NCBI GenBank assembly: GCA_963575745.1
Contig: CAUYUJ010014627.1
Span: 474,001-538,000 of the forward strand
Reading direction: 5' to 3'
Length of the DNA stretch: 64,000 nt
From: Prorocentrum cordatum
Lineage: Eukaryota > Sar > Dinophyceae > Prorocentrales > Prorocentraceae
Positions 1 to 10,265 of the stretch are shown one piece after another (the stretch's first letter is position 1; every line of letters begins with the position of its first letter). Under the pieces are notes generated by a model, which did not search any database, was not told where the DNA came from, and was given only the letters and a program-made list of their open reading frames with translations. The position numbers and the translations under genes were made by a program.

Positions 1-430
1 GCTGGTGTCGTCAGGCTGGTGCCGCAGTTGATCCACTTGTGGTCGCATTGCTTCTGGTTGTCGTCGTCGTGGCTGGTACCGTAGCCGGTCCACTTCTGCA
101 GGCCGTCGCCGTCGTAGTTGGTGGCGCGCCGCTTCTGAGTGTTGTCGTCGGCGCAGTCGGAGCTGGTGCCGCGGTCTGTTTCTGACTGAAGTCGTCGGTA
201 CAAGTCGGTCGAATTCTCATTTGGGCCGTCACCGTCGGAGGTGTTATCGATCCACTTCTTTGGGTTGTCGCCGTCTGAGGTGCCGTCGAACGCCATTGAC
301 TCGATGAGCTCCATGGGCCGCGCCACTGAAACGCACAACGGCGCGTTCTCGTTGACGGCCCAGGCGCCATGCGGAAGTCTGCCGTGCGTCGGATCCTCAC
401 TGATACAAAATGCAGGCGCCCTGTTTTATT
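1..430 (-). CDS. Probable coding exon of an unidentified gene, cut by the left edge
   Basis: A minus-strand frame runs open from a stop at about 430 to position 1. It reads ...PTHGRLPHGAWAVNENAPL..., then MELIESMAFDGTSDGD... and continues into degenerate repeats. These share a D-x-D-D/G-N-x-Q/P-K core, a following K-W-[IT]-x-x and a restart at T-S (for example NYDGDGLQKWTGYGTS and QCDHKWINCGTS). Third codon positions are mostly C or G, as expected for coding DNA in GC-rich dinoflagellates. I recognise no family. The strand is uncertain because plus-strand frames are also partly open; the regular peptide repeats and GC3 favour minus. An AG acceptor just after the upstream stop (near 430) would fit an intron joining it to the 434-624 segment. 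Confidence 0.35.
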
Positions 431-433
431 AGA

Positions 434-624
434 TTAGGCCACCATCCTGAACAAGTCATCCCTGAGCCAACTCTCGAGGGAGCTGAGCGACTTGAGAGGC
501 TCCGTTTTCATCAGCACGTCTGGGAAGTGGCCGTGCGCACCGTGGAACGAGATCGGGAAGCACATGGGCAGCCACGGCCTCCAATTCTCCATCCACGCCC
601 AACGCGGCGCCTTGACGGATCTGT
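434..624 (-). CDS. Possible upstream exon of the left-edge gene
   Basis: Minus-strand open stretch reading approximately RWAWMENWRPWLPMCFPISF, then HGAHGHFPDVLMKTEPLKSL and ending ...LRDDLFRMVA before a stop. It is rich in W, M, F and H, which is unusual for chance frames in this GC-rich DNA. An AG sits at its upstream side near 624, and the DNA beyond it (640-780) is AT-rich with CATA/ACAT repeats, as in an intron. It may be spliced to the 1-430 segment. No domain is recognised. The opposite strand also has an open frame, so the strand call is tentative. Confidence 0.25.
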
Positions 625-1009
625 CAATCCCCCCATCTATACATGTCAATATTTGCGTGCGCAGCAGGATACGCACAAATCTAAATATATTGTTGATGTT
701 GCGATGTGTGGGTGTACACAAACATCTACGTATCTGTGTATATCTACATACAAACATACATACGTGCACTTGTTTGCCCGACCGAGCAGCGGCGTCGGGC
801 CCCCGCTTTTAATCCACAGTTCCCCGACCCCCCCGCCACCCACCCACCCACCCACCATCCCCGCCGTCCCGCCCCTCCCGATCTCGGCACCCCGCTCGCG
901 ACACCAAGGCGCGGTTCCCGACTCCGCGCGCGCCTTTCGTTTGCGCGGCCTCCTGCAGCAATCTGGCGCGGCGCAGGTTCTGCCAGAGGCAGGGGGCGCC
1001 GCCTGTGCA
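625..1009. other. Intron-like AT-rich and C-rich stretch
   Basis: About 640-780 is AT-rich with short CATA/ACAT repeats (lacatac-type). About 820-880 is C-rich with a (CCCA)n run. Neither strand has convincing coding sequence. If the flanking minus-strand exons are real, this is intron. Confidence 0.3.
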
Positions 1010-1215
1010 GCTGCGCGCCTGCAGCGATCACGGGCGATCGGCACGGGCACGCAGTGGATCTTCGTGGAAGCGCCCCCGCCGTCTTGGGCGGCATTCTGCG
1101 CGTCATTGCGCGCACGGTAGGCCGCGTTCGCCGCGGCTTTGGCCGTCTCCCACTCCCCGCGGCTGGGCTCGGCAATTCTGTCGCACCCGCCGCGGCCGAA
1201 GCGCCTTCGATGCCC
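1010..1215 (-). CDS. Possible alanine-rich exon of the left-edge gene
   Basis: The minus strand reads CDRIAEPSRGEWETAKAAAN, then AAYRARNDAQNAAQDGGGAS and TKIHCVPVPIARDRCRRAAA. Its third codon positions are almost all C or G. The middle looks like an amphipathic helix (EWETAKAAANAAYRARNDAQNAA). It lies upstream, in the minus sense, of the other two coding-like segments and could be an earlier exon of the same gene. The frame stays open far beyond the convincing part, so the exon ends are not defined. No family recognised. Confidence 0.25.
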
Positions 1216-1521
1216 ACCTCCGCGGCAGCCTGCGCCCAGGCTCGAGGCTCGACGGTCGAGGAGCGAGGATCGGGGCACGAGCCTCTCCTGAGGGGCCGCG
1301 GCCTCGCTCAGCGCCAGGCGCTTAAGGCGCGTCGGCTCGAGGCGCGCCTTCTGGAGCAGGCGGGCGGGCGGCCTCGCAGCTGGCTGCTGCCGCGCCCCCC
1401 TCGTCTTGCGCGCGGCGGGGGCCCGAGGCGGCCTCCGCCGCCGCGGGGGGCATTGGGCCAAGGGATAGCGGGGAGGGCGGCGTCGCGCGATGGACGCACG
1501 GGGCACGCGGAAGCGCTGCGA

Positions 1522-1705
1522 CAGTCAACCCGCACAGCAGGGATGGGTCACTTTCCCAAGGGTACCTTGGCATCCCTGCCCCTTCGGCCCGTGCTTAGCG
1601 ACTTTCGCTGGCCGCGCCCCGCTCGCAAAGTGCGGGCATGGCCTTCCAAGGCCCTTGCATCATTACCGCGCATTCTCATGATGCGGGATTACTGTGTGTC
1701 TGTTC
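1522..1705. mobile_element. Degraded small TIR element, CAGTCAACCC family
   Basis: Begins CAGTCAACCCGCACAGCAGG and shares its interior with the better copy at 35266-35447: TTCCCAAGG, a CTTGCATC-type block, CCTTCCAAGGC and ATGATGCG near the other end. The right terminal inverted repeat is eroded (ATTACTGTGTGTCTG). No coding capacity; most likely a non-autonomous DNA transposon copy. Confidence 0.45.
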
Positions 1706-2095
1706 GGCTCAGGAATCGCGGGGGGTCTCTGGAGGACCCCCAGGAAACAAGGCAAACAACAAGCATATCAAGCACAGGCGCCTTGTGCAGTCTGTCCGGC
1801 AAGCGCAGGAACTCCGATGCATCGCAGTCCGCACTGCTGTTTTCAAGCGCAACCGTTTGATCAAGAAGGAGGGTCGGCTGCGCAATCGCTGGCGAACCAA
1901 TATCACCTGTTGGGCATCCAGCCCGCGCGCCGCGATAATGAAAATGGCGAGGGGTAAATGACGAAGGTGGCTGGATCGAAGTTAGGCAGGCGGTGTTAAG
2001 AGTTGGGCGGCTAAAGTAAGTTGAGCGATCTTTGGGGTACACATATTCAATACTGACTAGAACCTCCCAGATCTGATGTTGGGCATTTCAGTCAT
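1706..2095. other. No recognisable feature
   Basis: Unique-looking sequence of mixed composition. Short open frames occur on both strands but none resembles a known family or has consistent codon bias. Confidence 0.4.
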
Positions 2096-2465
2096 TTGTT
2101 AGTTCCCCTGCCCTCTTCCGCATCCTTCTCCAGCCCCTCCTCCCTCGGCTTCTTCCCCCTCCTCCTGTTCCTCCTGCTCCTTCTCCTCCTCCTCCTCTTC
2201 CTGCTCTTCCTCATTTTGCTCCTCCTCCTCCTCCTCCTCTTCTTTCTCTTCCTAGTACTATCCTATTACTCCTCCTCCTCCTCCTCTTCCTCCTCCTCCT
2301 CCTCCTCATCCCCTTCTTCCTTCTCCTCCTAGTACTATCCTAATGCTCCTCCTCCTCCTCCTCCTCCTCCTCCTTTTCCTCCTCCTCCTCCTCCTCCTCC
2401 TCCCTCCTCCTCCTCCTCCTCCTCCTCCTCCTTCTCCTCCTCCTCCGTCTCCTCCTCCCCCACCT
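2096..2465. repeat. Imperfect (TCC)n pyrimidine tract
   Basis: Nearly pure C/T on the plus strand, mainly TCC/CTC triplets with scattered TTC and two similar AGTACTATCCTA interruptions near 2252 and 2331. Those shared interruptions suggest an internal duplication of about 80 bp. Long frames here are low-complexity artefacts. Confidence 0.9.
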
Positions 2466-3220
2466 CGAGGCGTCCCCTCCCTCCTGCGCGGCGCCTCCCG
2501 CAGCCTGGGCGAGCCGCCGGACGCGCCTGCGCCGCCTGGTGTGGTTCGCCGCGGCCGCGGCCGCGCAGCGGCCGCAGCAGCGCGGCTGCGGCGAGCTGCT
2601 GGCGGGCTGCTGGAACCGCCCCGCCCATCAGGGGCAAGTTCGGTGAGCTTACTCCAAGTCTCACAATAGCGGGGAGGGGCCAAACAGGTGCTTGACAGCG
2701 CGTCCTGGAACCCCCACAGTAGCGGTGCAGCAACGGGTCAGCATCGAGACGCCCCCACAGTCTTGTCTGACGAGGCCCGTCAGACCTCCCCACAAAGTAG
2801 ACCTCCCCCCCTATTATTATGAGATCCGGAGTACCTGCCCTGGGACGCCCGGGCTGAAACGCAACACGTTCCGCATGCGCAACGTACCGGGCCGAGACTT
2901 CTACGTTTCGGTTCCACATGTGGGCCCGCGTTTCGGCGCGCGCACGCAGCCAGACACGTTTTGAATGTACGTGTTGAACCGCGCGTCGACACGCTCCCGT
3001 TTGCCTTTTGCGTATCAGGGCAGCTCAGTTAGGGGGGGATTGGCTCAGGGGAGGTTGGAGGATCGCGGTTCGTGGTTTTCAGATGCTGTCATCGGTGCTC
3101 GGCGGCGTTCCAGCTTCGCGATGCTCTCCAGCAGCTGCGCCGCATGGAGAGCGTCCAGAAAAGCTGCACGAGAGCTCAACGATGGACCACAAACCCAGGG
3201 GAGCGTCGGGGAAGCATTTG
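2466..3220. other. GC-rich sequence without a supported gene
   Basis: 2480-2640 is very GC-rich with CGGCCG runs and is open in several frames on both strands. 2690-3220 holds short open frames only. No domain or repeat family recognised. Confidence 0.35.
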
Positions 3221-3390
3221 CTCAGGGGAGGCGCCGTCGACCCCGAGTCGCCCCTCTCATCGCCGAGGGGGGCCTGGGCGCCCCACCCCGCCAGGGAGCG
3301 TGCGGTTCCACCATCGGGGGCCTGTCGCAGATCCATCGGCGATGCATCTCCGATTGCAGGGTGGTGTTTCACCCCCACCCCCGCAGCTGG
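3221..3390 (+). repeat. Dispersed repeat, copy 1 (GCTCAGGGG...GATGCATC)
   Basis: Shares the order GCTCAGGGG, GTCGACCC-GAGTCG, ATCGGGGGCC, CGATGCATC-CCGATT and a terminal CACCCC block with 4357-4500. Non-coding; probably a member of a small mobile family. Confidence 0.4.
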
Positions 3391-3426
3391 TCCCCGAAGA
3401 CTGTTCGTCCCCCTAAGCCCTGCGCG

Positions 3427-3540
<114 letters not shown>

Positions 3541-3807
3541 GGCGGCGGCGGCGGCGGCTTTCGCCGTCGTCGGCGGCGGCGGCGGTGGGCTTCGTCGTCA
3601 GCTTCGTCGTCGTCTGCCTCTTTCCTTGCCTGGGCACCCGTCCTCGGCGCCGCTGACGTCGATCGATCGGTCGAAGCTCGAGGGTCGAAGCTCGCTGATG
3701 TCCTCCTTCGCTCGTGCTCGGGAGGCTTTCTGCGGGTGCCCGCTTCCCAGGGGTGGCCCGCGCACGCGCGAGTTGTCTGTGTTGGTTTGTCTGTGCCATC
3801 CCTCCTC

Positions 3808-3856
3808 CCTCCTCCTCCTCCTCCTCCTCCTCCTCCTCCTCCTCCTCCTCCTCCTC
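3808..3856. repeat. (TCC)n microsatellite
   Basis: About 16 near-perfect TCC units. Confidence 0.95.
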
Positions 3857-3886
3857 GGCCCTCTCGCCCGGGAAGTAGTTGTCACT

Positions 3887-4084
3887 GGGCGGCGAGCGAG
3901 GGGGGAAGTGAGAGGGAGACGGCCTTCTCAGAAGGCGGCGGGACTTCTCAGAAGCCCTCGCGCCTTCTGACAAGTTTTCGGTGTCTTCGGGGGAGGCTTA
4001 GAAAACTTCTCAGAACCCCAGGGGACTTTCGAGCCTTCTGAGAAGGCCCACCCCTTCTCACTTCCCCCCCTCAATCGCCGCCGA
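3887..4084 (+). mobile_element. Short TIR element (MITE-like), CTTCTCAGAAGG family, copy 1
   Basis: A 198-bp non-coding element. The left end reads GGCGGCGAGCGAGGGGGGAA, then GTGAGAGG and CCTTCTCAGAAGG. The right end is its imperfect inverse (CCTTCTGAGAAGG, CTTCTCACTTCCCCCCC, ATCGCCGCCGA). It is flanked by GTCACT at 3881-3886 and 4085-4090, a 6-bp target duplication. The interior carries several more CTTCT/AGAAG palindromes. Related copies lie at 34120-34320 and, reversed, 38142-38371. Transposition by a DNA transposase in trans is inferred from structure only. Confidence 0.75.
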
Positions 4085-4356
4085 GTCACTGATAGATCCT
4101 TTTGTTGGTTTGTGTCTGTACAGGGGGGTGGCAGGATTTGTCCGGCCTGGCCGGCGCCTGCAGCAAGCTGCGACGGAGTCGTGGCTGATCCATCGGAGCT
4201 TCGTGGCTGTTTTCCGCCCTCCTCCCTCTCCAACAAAATCCAGAAGCTCGAGCTGTGGTTTCGCCGGTTTCGGATCTGGGGGCCCGGTTCGGGCCATGGG
4301 GCCGTGAGAAACGAATCAGGGGTGAGAACCGAAGGAACTGGATTCCGGGCCGATAG

Positions 4357-4500
4357 GCTCAGGGGGGGATGTATCGACCCTGAGTCGTCCATTTATCGCA
4401 GATGCGGGCTCGACGTCGCGATCAGGGGCCCATCCCCGATCCAGTGGCGATGCATCGCCGATTCCGGGTCGATGGTTGACCCCTGGTTCAGCCGGCCCCC
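4357..4500 (+). repeat. Dispersed repeat, copy 2, with weak terminal inverted repeats
   Basis: Matches 3221-3390 block by block. Its ends are roughly inverse (GGCTCAGGGGGGGATGTATC at left; the complement of the right end starts GGCTGAACCAGGGGTC), so it may be a small TIR element. Confidence 0.4.
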
Positions 4501-4579
4501 CCTCCTCCTTGTCGTTGCCCCTGCAGGATGCCCCTCCTGGGAGGAGTCTGGGGACCGGTCTTGAGCGGACTTCGGACGC

Positions 4580-5290
4580 CGGGGTCGTCGTGGTCGTCGT
4601 CGTCGTGGTGGTGGTGGTCGTCGTCTTCGCCGTCCCAGACCTCTGGGTTCTTCCTCGTTTCAACTCGCTCCTCTTCCACCGCTGCGTCCAGTTGCCTTCT
4701 CCGCCGAAGCCGGCGACGACGGTGACGGCGAAGACGTCGGCGATCCCGCGCCGACGGCAGCGACAGTGCAAGGCAGGGGCGAAGGCGCCTTCGACAACGC
4801 CCGGCGATGCCCATGCCGACGATGGCGGCTGCGGCGACGGGGGCGGTGGTGGCGACGCCCGCGGCGACCCCAGGAGCACCTCAGGCCACCGTCCTGGGCC
4901 CGGCTCTGGCCGGCCGCGTGGCTGTCGGCGGCGGCGGCGCGTCGGCAGGCGTTGGGCAGGCGGCCCCCATCTGGGCGCCCGCTGCTGCCCGTCGCACTGC
5001 CGTCCGCCGTCGTTGCCGCCGTCGTCGTCTCCGCCGCCGTCGCCGTCGACGCCGCCGCCGCCGCCCTCGCTCGCAGCAGTCGTCGCCGCCACCGTCGTCA
5101 CCGTCGCCGCCGTCGCCGGGCAGCGTGCTTCGTCGTCGCCGTCGTCGCCGGCAGCGCTCGTCGCCGGGAGCCTTCGCCATCGCCGTCGTCGCCGCGATCT
5201 GCCGAGAGGCCTGGGCCCCTGGCAGACGCCGCTCCTCCTGCCGTCTTCGCCGCCGCTGCTGCCCGCGTTCGTTCGGAGGGCGGAGGCCGC
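4580..5290. repeat. Imperfect GTC/GTG and CGC/GCC triplet-rich region
   Basis: 4583-4630 is a GTC/GTG tract. From there to about 5270 the sequence keeps a loose three-base periodicity with no stop in several frames on both strands. I see no conserved domain and treat it as decayed microsatellite. Confidence 0.6.
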
Positions 5291-5334
5291 CGGTCGTTGA
5301 ACGGGTGGGCCCAGGACCAGAATGGTCAGGAGGA

Positions 5335-5500
5335 AGAGGTACCGATATCACCACTCTCGCTTCGTTTCTTCCTTGTTGCGCCTCCTGAGAGGCCCTCGTC
5401 GCCACCGCTGGATTCGAGTCCAAATTCTGGTCAGAACGTTCCCAGGAGAGGTATGGGGAGTAGCGGTCTCGGTACCCTGCGGTTTTCCCTCACGACTTCC
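5335..5500 (+). repeat. Dispersed repeat R1, copy 1
   Basis: Contains GAGGCCCTCGTCGCCACCGC, TGGATTCG and TCTGGTCAGAACG, then GAGGTATGGGGAGTAGC. Related copies are at 10845-10965 and 36070-36225. Non-coding, no terminal repeats seen; origin unknown. Confidence 0.6.
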
Positions 5501-5635
5501 AGAGCGCTCTCAGAGCTTCCTGGGGCGCTGTAACAGCCGCGGCGCCCGATACATCCCCCAGAAACGCCGGATCTGAGAAGCCCTCGATTTGATCTGGTCT
5601 GGTTTTGTCTGGGTCCTGGCTCCGTCTTAGTGGGT

Positions 5636-5644
5636 CGTCGTGGG

Positions 5645-5685
<41 letters not shown>

Positions 5686-5735
5686 GTCGTTGTCGTCGTC
5701 GTCTTCGTCGTCGTCGTTCGGTCGTCGATGATAGG
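5636..5735. repeat. (GTC)n microsatellite
   Basis: GTC/GTT triplets in the same orientation as the other GTC tracts of the window. Confidence 0.95.
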
Positions 5736-5764
5736 TCGCCGTCAGTCTTTCGTCCTCGCATCAG

Positions 5765-5985
5765 ATGGGGCGCTCCAGAAGGGACCTCGCCTGTACGGGA
5801 TCGAAAAGTTGCGGCCTCGTCCCCAGAGGAAGGGTAGCGGAAGCTAGCGGGAGGAGAGCGAGGGCGCCTCCGCGGGCGGAAGTCCAGCGGAAGGCTGGCG
5901 GAAGTAACAAATGCGCCCTCCACAAAATGCTAACTCTTGGGATGTAGGGTTCCGATCCAGAATCGGCCAGACGAAGTTACCATCG
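5765..5985 (+). repeat. GGCGGAAG dispersed repeat, copy 1
   Basis: GCTCCAGAAGGGACC, then several GCGGAAG units, then GGCGGAAGTAACAAATGCGCC and a GGGTTCCGATCCAGAATC-type tail. The same order is present at 33550-33755. The reverse complement of GGCGGAAGG is the core of the repeats at 9684-9960. Confidence 0.5.
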
Positions 5986-6571
5986 CCGGGGACGCCTGCT
6001 CCAGGGCGTGTGGTCGCCTTCCCCTGCCCTCCACCGCGGCCGCGCTCCTGCTTTTCCATGGTGTCGGTGCGCCACTGGCGCGACGCAGAGCAGTCGATCG
6101 CATGGAGGGTCTGGCGAGGGCCCAGGTCAGCGGGCCCTGCCCCCCACTCCCCCCCACAACCTGACCTTGCCGTCGGCGCATGTCCAGCGGCAGACCTGAG
6201 TGCGTGCCCTGTGGCGGACCTGGTTGTGGATCGCATATGTCGCCGAGCCGTTTGTTCCGACGCGCGGCCTTCTGTCTTGGGGAGGGCGTCTCGGCCACCA
6301 GGGCAAACGCCGCCTCGGGCGCAGGGCCTGCCGTGGGTTTGCCGTGGGTTTGCCGTGATGTCGGCTTCGTCTACTCGGGCGCGTTCAGAGCAGCCGGCGC
6401 GGCGACATGTGGAGTGCGCAGGGCAGCGACAATAGCAGTTCATCGGCAGGCGTCCACGCGCCAAGACAAGGCAAGGCATCCCCACCACCCCCAGACAATC
6501 CAGGCCATCGCGAGCAACTCCGAAAATTGAGAACAAAAAGATCGAGCGCACTTCCCCTCAACATCCCATAC
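5986..6571. other. No recognisable feature
   Basis: Open frames exist on both strands but none has a recognisable motif. Confidence 0.35.
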
Positions 6572-6925
6572 AATCGAATCGATAAGGCGGATCGGCGATC
6601 GAAGCGAATCGGATCGGAGAAAACCGGGAGCCGAGCCGGGAGAAGTCGAGTCAGCGGAAATCGGCAGGCCAGTAGGCTCCTATATGGAGAAATCGGAATC
6701 CAAATCGAAATCGAATCGGAAGCGCAAGCCTTCGACTGCGAATCGAAGCGAATCGGAGGAGTCGAAATGAGCCCTCCCCCTCCGATTCCGATTATGGCTC
6801 CAGCTCATGAATGAGAGCCTATTGGCCTGCCGATTTCCACCGATTCGGCTCCTCCCCACTCGGCTGCCGATTTCCATCGATCCGATCAAGTTGGATCGCC
6901 GATCCGACTCATCGATTTGATTTTG
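6572..6925. mobile_element. Foldback element with long inverted arms
   Basis: The left arm (about 6572-6680: AATCGATAAGGCGGATCGGC, GGGAGCCGAGCCGGGAGAAG, GGAAATCGGCAGGCCAGTAG) is inverted as the right arm (about 6810-6925). Each arm is about 110 bp and imperfect. The spacer is rich in GAATCG. Because of the inversion both strands encode a similar peptide (RSRVSGNRQAS versus RSRIGGNRQAN), which shows these frames come from the repeat and not from a gene. No transposase. Confidence 0.7.
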
Positions 6926-7059
6926 GGTTCTTATCACTTTCCTTTCCTTCTGGCGGTCCAGAGATGTAGTCCCGATGGATGGGGACCAAATTGCATGGGA
7001 AGGGATCCCGATGGGTGGGTGTTTGCACTGTTTGAGGCACCTCGTCCTTAGGGCCCCCG

Positions 7060-7122
7060 CGCCTGGCCGCCGCCGTCGTCGCCGCCGTCGCCGTCGTCGC
7101 CTTCGTCGCCGTGGTCGTGGTA

Positions 7123-7164
<42 letters not shown>

Positions 7165-7325
7165 ATCGTCGTCGTCGTCGTCGTCGTCGTCGCCGCGGTC
7201 GTTGTCGTGGTCGTGGGCATGGTCCTGGTCGTCGTCGTCGTCGTCGTCGTCGGCCGTCGTCGTCGTGGTCGTCGTCGTCGCCGTGTTCGTTGTCGTCATT
7301 GTCGTTGTCGTCGTCGTCGCCAGGC
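7060..7325. repeat. GTC/GTG-rich microsatellite
   Basis: Compound GCC-GTC, then (GTGGTC)n, then (GTC)n. The long D/H- or V-rich frames are artefacts. Confidence 0.9.
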
Positions 7326-7483
7326 CGTCCCGGAGCACGTCGCTCCTCCCGGAGCTGCCGGCGCCCCTCGCCGCCGCGCTCTCTGGGCTGACCGTGAGGG
7401 TGATGTGCTCGCGGCCGCTGGCGCGGGCGCTGGCGCTGGCGCTGCGGAGGCGTGGCCCGCCAAGCTTGCTCCTTCTCTTGCTG

Positions 7484-7660
7484 CTCCTCCTCCCTCCTCC
7501 TCCTCTTCCTCCTCCTCCTCCTCCTCCTACTCTGGCTCCTCCTTTTCCTCCTCCTCCTCCTCCTCCTTCTCCTCCTCCTTCTCCTTCCCCTCCTTCTCAC
7601 GTGGCTCCTCCTTCTCCACCTCATCCTCCTACTCCTCCCTCTCCTCTTCCTGTTCCCACA
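7484..7660. repeat. (TCC)n pyrimidine tract
   Basis: Imperfect TCC/CTC triplets with TTC interruptions. Confidence 0.9.
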
Positions 7661-7728
7661 ACTAGGGATCCGCACAGTTCAACTACGTACTACAAGCTTA
7701 CATCATAGTGGTGCCGCCCGCGCGCCAG

Positions 7729-8790
7729 TCACGCGCACCCCCACGCCACCCGCGCCTCTGCAAGCGTGGGGTCGCAGCCCAGGGAGAGCAGGCCGAAGTG
7801 GATCAGGCGCTCCAGCGCGGCGCGCCACTTCGGCAGGAGCCGCGGCGCCGCCCACGCATCGCGCATGCAGCACCCGGCGTGCACCGCGAGCAGGTCAAGG
7901 GAGCGCAGGCTCTCGGTACCGATCCGCCCGTACGACTCGAACGCGACCAGGAAGACGTTGCATCCGTACCTCGCCCGCTTGTCTTGAGCCGCCGCAGACG
8001 CGGCTTCGCCCAGGCGCTCGCCTGCATGCACGTAGCGGCCGGCGTGCGGGCACCTGAAGGCGACGTCCACGTAGAGCGGCTGCACAGAGCCCATGTCTGC
8101 AGAGCTGCGGATGGCGCAAGGTGGGATCCAGCATCGGCGTCACCCCAACATACTAATACTTTATGTGTGCGTCGCCCCCTCTTGGGCGACTCGCGCACCG
8201 ATGAATCTTATAGTATAAGCTCCTTGGCGGGCGCTGTCTGGCTATACCGCTCGTGAAACGATATATACATAATATATATATATATATATATATATTCCAA
8301 GATGCTTGGATTATTCGTTCGGGTCGGACGTGCGCCTCCAATGGTGACATATAGAACTAGTATGTCCTTGTGCGTCCCACAGCACCTGCCCGCACACCTC
8401 GCAATCACCACCCTCCGCACGGCGCGGCATGCGGCAGCTGGCGCCCCAGATGACGCTCAGGGCTCCTAGGCGGCGAAGCGTCGCAGCCTGGATGTGGGTG
8501 GCAGGGAAGCACTCGTCCTGTCACGCTGGGAGCTGCATCCGGGTCGCACCAGCGCCAGGACCACCGGCAGACAGCGAACCCTCTTGCCGCTCAGAGCCGA
8601 GGCGCTCCCAGAGCCTCCTCGCAGTGAGCGCATCCACGTGACACGGAACGTCCTGCTCGCAAATCGCCGTGGCAGGCGAGCTTGCCCCGCGCCGTGCGGG
8701 ACGGAGGGCAAAGACGGCTGCGGCACCGCCTGCAGGGCGCCAAGCTGACAAACCTCTGCGTCCGCAGACCATGGGCCCGCCTCGAACTTC
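7729..8790 (-). pseudogene. Non-LTR retrotransposon relic, region downstream of the RT
   Basis: Minus strand, in order. A segment near 8590-8770 ends in GPGAGATRMQLPA, like the GPGAGAWL block found after the RT of some LINEs. Next comes ALRRLGA-type sequence with a zinc-knuckle-like CEVCGQVLWDAQGH near 8350-8400. After an AT-rich interruption, the open stretch 8094-7729 reads LYVDVAFRCPHAGRYVHAGE, then KRARYGCNVFLVAFESYGRI and a helical tail. Recalled family knowledge: this order (GPGAG block, CxxC...H, D-V-A/T segment, KR-x-Y...E-x-G/Y-G) ends many such polyproteins, and the last part resembles a nuclease-like fold. Stops and frame changes show it is dead. The RT-thumb fragment at 11147-11540 is probably part of the same element. 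Confidence 0.45.
8266..8295. repeat. (TA)n microsatellite
   Basis: About 14 TA units inside the LINE relic; interrupts its frame. Confidence 0.95.
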
Positions 8791-8799
8791 GGAGGAGGA

Positions 8800-9683
8800 G
8801 AGGGCACTTGGAGCGCGTTGCTTAGTTCGTTCGGGGGGTCAGAAAAACAAGCGTTCAGAGGGTCAGTGGGTGGTCGTTCGCGCCGCAGTGCTCTCTGCGA
8901 TGGCAGGGGTGGCCAGGCCATGGGCGGCCACTGCGAAACGCGTCGCGAGCAACGAAGCCGACGATGGGGTGATTGTACTTCGATGGGTAGGGAGTGGACA
9001 GCGAAGGGGGAATGGGGGGGGTGGGGGGAGGGGGAGGATGCGGAGCGCGAAGAACGCAAAAAGGAGAAACGACGGAGGGAACACAACATTGACTTGGGTC
9101 CCGTGCTCGGTCTCATGTGTGATATTGTGTGCTTCTCTCTACCTAGTCTCAGTTGTAGCATGTTCATCCACCGCAAGGCTTTGTTCGTCATGTAGCGCGT
9201 GATTGCGCGGCCTCGCTGCCCCCTGCAACGTCGCCGTAGGTCAGGCACGAGCGCGCAGCAAGAGGTAGGCTAATGCTTTTGTTAGGTTCGGGGCATATGG
9301 CCCCGCGTTGCAAAGGCAACCTAAGATCTGGCCGAAGCGGCCGATGGCGCCGTGGGCTTGCACCGCGTACCCTCTGATGGATCACGCCGTCAGCATCGCG
9401 CCGCCTCGCCATCAAAATCCCTCCCTCCCTCCCTCCCTCTCTCCCTCCCCCTGCCCTTCCCTGTGGTATCCCTCCCTTTCTCTCCCCTTTGCTTTTTGCG
9501 GCCGACGAGGGGCGGAGGTGCGGGGGGCGGGGCAGGGCGGGCGCAGGGGCGGGGAGGGAGGAGGCCAGGGGAATGGGAGGAGGATGACAGCGGTCGGACG
9601 AAGAGGGGGTGCGGGGAGCGGGGCGGTCGCACTGCGCGGGAGGGCGTTCTGTCTCCCGCGGGGCGCCTTCCCGCAGGTCAGTC
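8800..9683. other. No gene seen; CCCT-type low-complexity tract at 9418-9490
   Basis: 8990-9060 is G-rich. 9418-9450 is (CTCC)n, followed by C/T-rich sequence. No coding family recognised on either strand. Confidence 0.4.
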
Positions 9684-9960
9684 GGGACGGCGTTTACATA
9701 CAGACCTTCCGCCGCCTCCTTTTTCGAGCCGGGTTCACGCACCTTCCGCCGCCTCCACGCCAGCTTTCGGGAGGGCTCCCCGCGGGAGGGCGTTTTTCGA
9801 GCCGGGTTCACAGACCTTCCGCCGCCCCCCCGGGCGAGCCCTGCCCATGAGGGGTCGCTCAGGGATCGCGCGGTTTTCGAGCCGGGCTTACAGACCTTCC
9901 GCCGCGTCGGGCTGGACAACATTTTTCGAGCCGGGTTTACGCACCTTCCGCCGCCCCGAT
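9684..9960 (+). repeat. Five irregular copies of a 30-bp motif ending CCTTCCGCCGCC
   Basis: TTTTTCGAGCCGGGTT, then CACAGACCTTCCGCCGCC (or close variants), near 9689 (partial), 9720, 9789, 9871 and 9920, separated by unrelated spacers of roughly 10-50 bp. The motif is the reverse complement of the GGCGGAAGG core at 5765 and 33550. In-frame translations such as FFEPGLQTFRR are by-products. Confidence 0.6.
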
Positions 9961-10265
9961 GTCGGTTTTCGGAACGGCGTTCCAGGACTCGCGGAACCTG
10001 GTTCCGCCGCCCTCGGGGGGGCGGCGCGCCTCCGTCCAGGCGGCATCGGGGGAGAGGTGCAGGGGCGCGGCTCCACGGGCACTGCGGCGACAGCCAGAGG
10101 GGCCTCGGATCTCCCACGGGGCACGCGTGGGGGGAGCGAGGGACGGGGAGGAGGAGGGCCGAGTGTCGGGTAGCATGTGGTTTGTGCTCGCACGAAAGTG
10201 GGGGGCTGGAGGGGATGGCGGGGACGGGTTGGGGGTGGGGCGACGACGATGACGAGTAGTTGGAT

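Noticed and set aside
2096-2683. Protein genes in the TCC tract (Leu/Ser- or Arg-rich frames)
   Set aside because: Low-complexity translations of a microsatellite.
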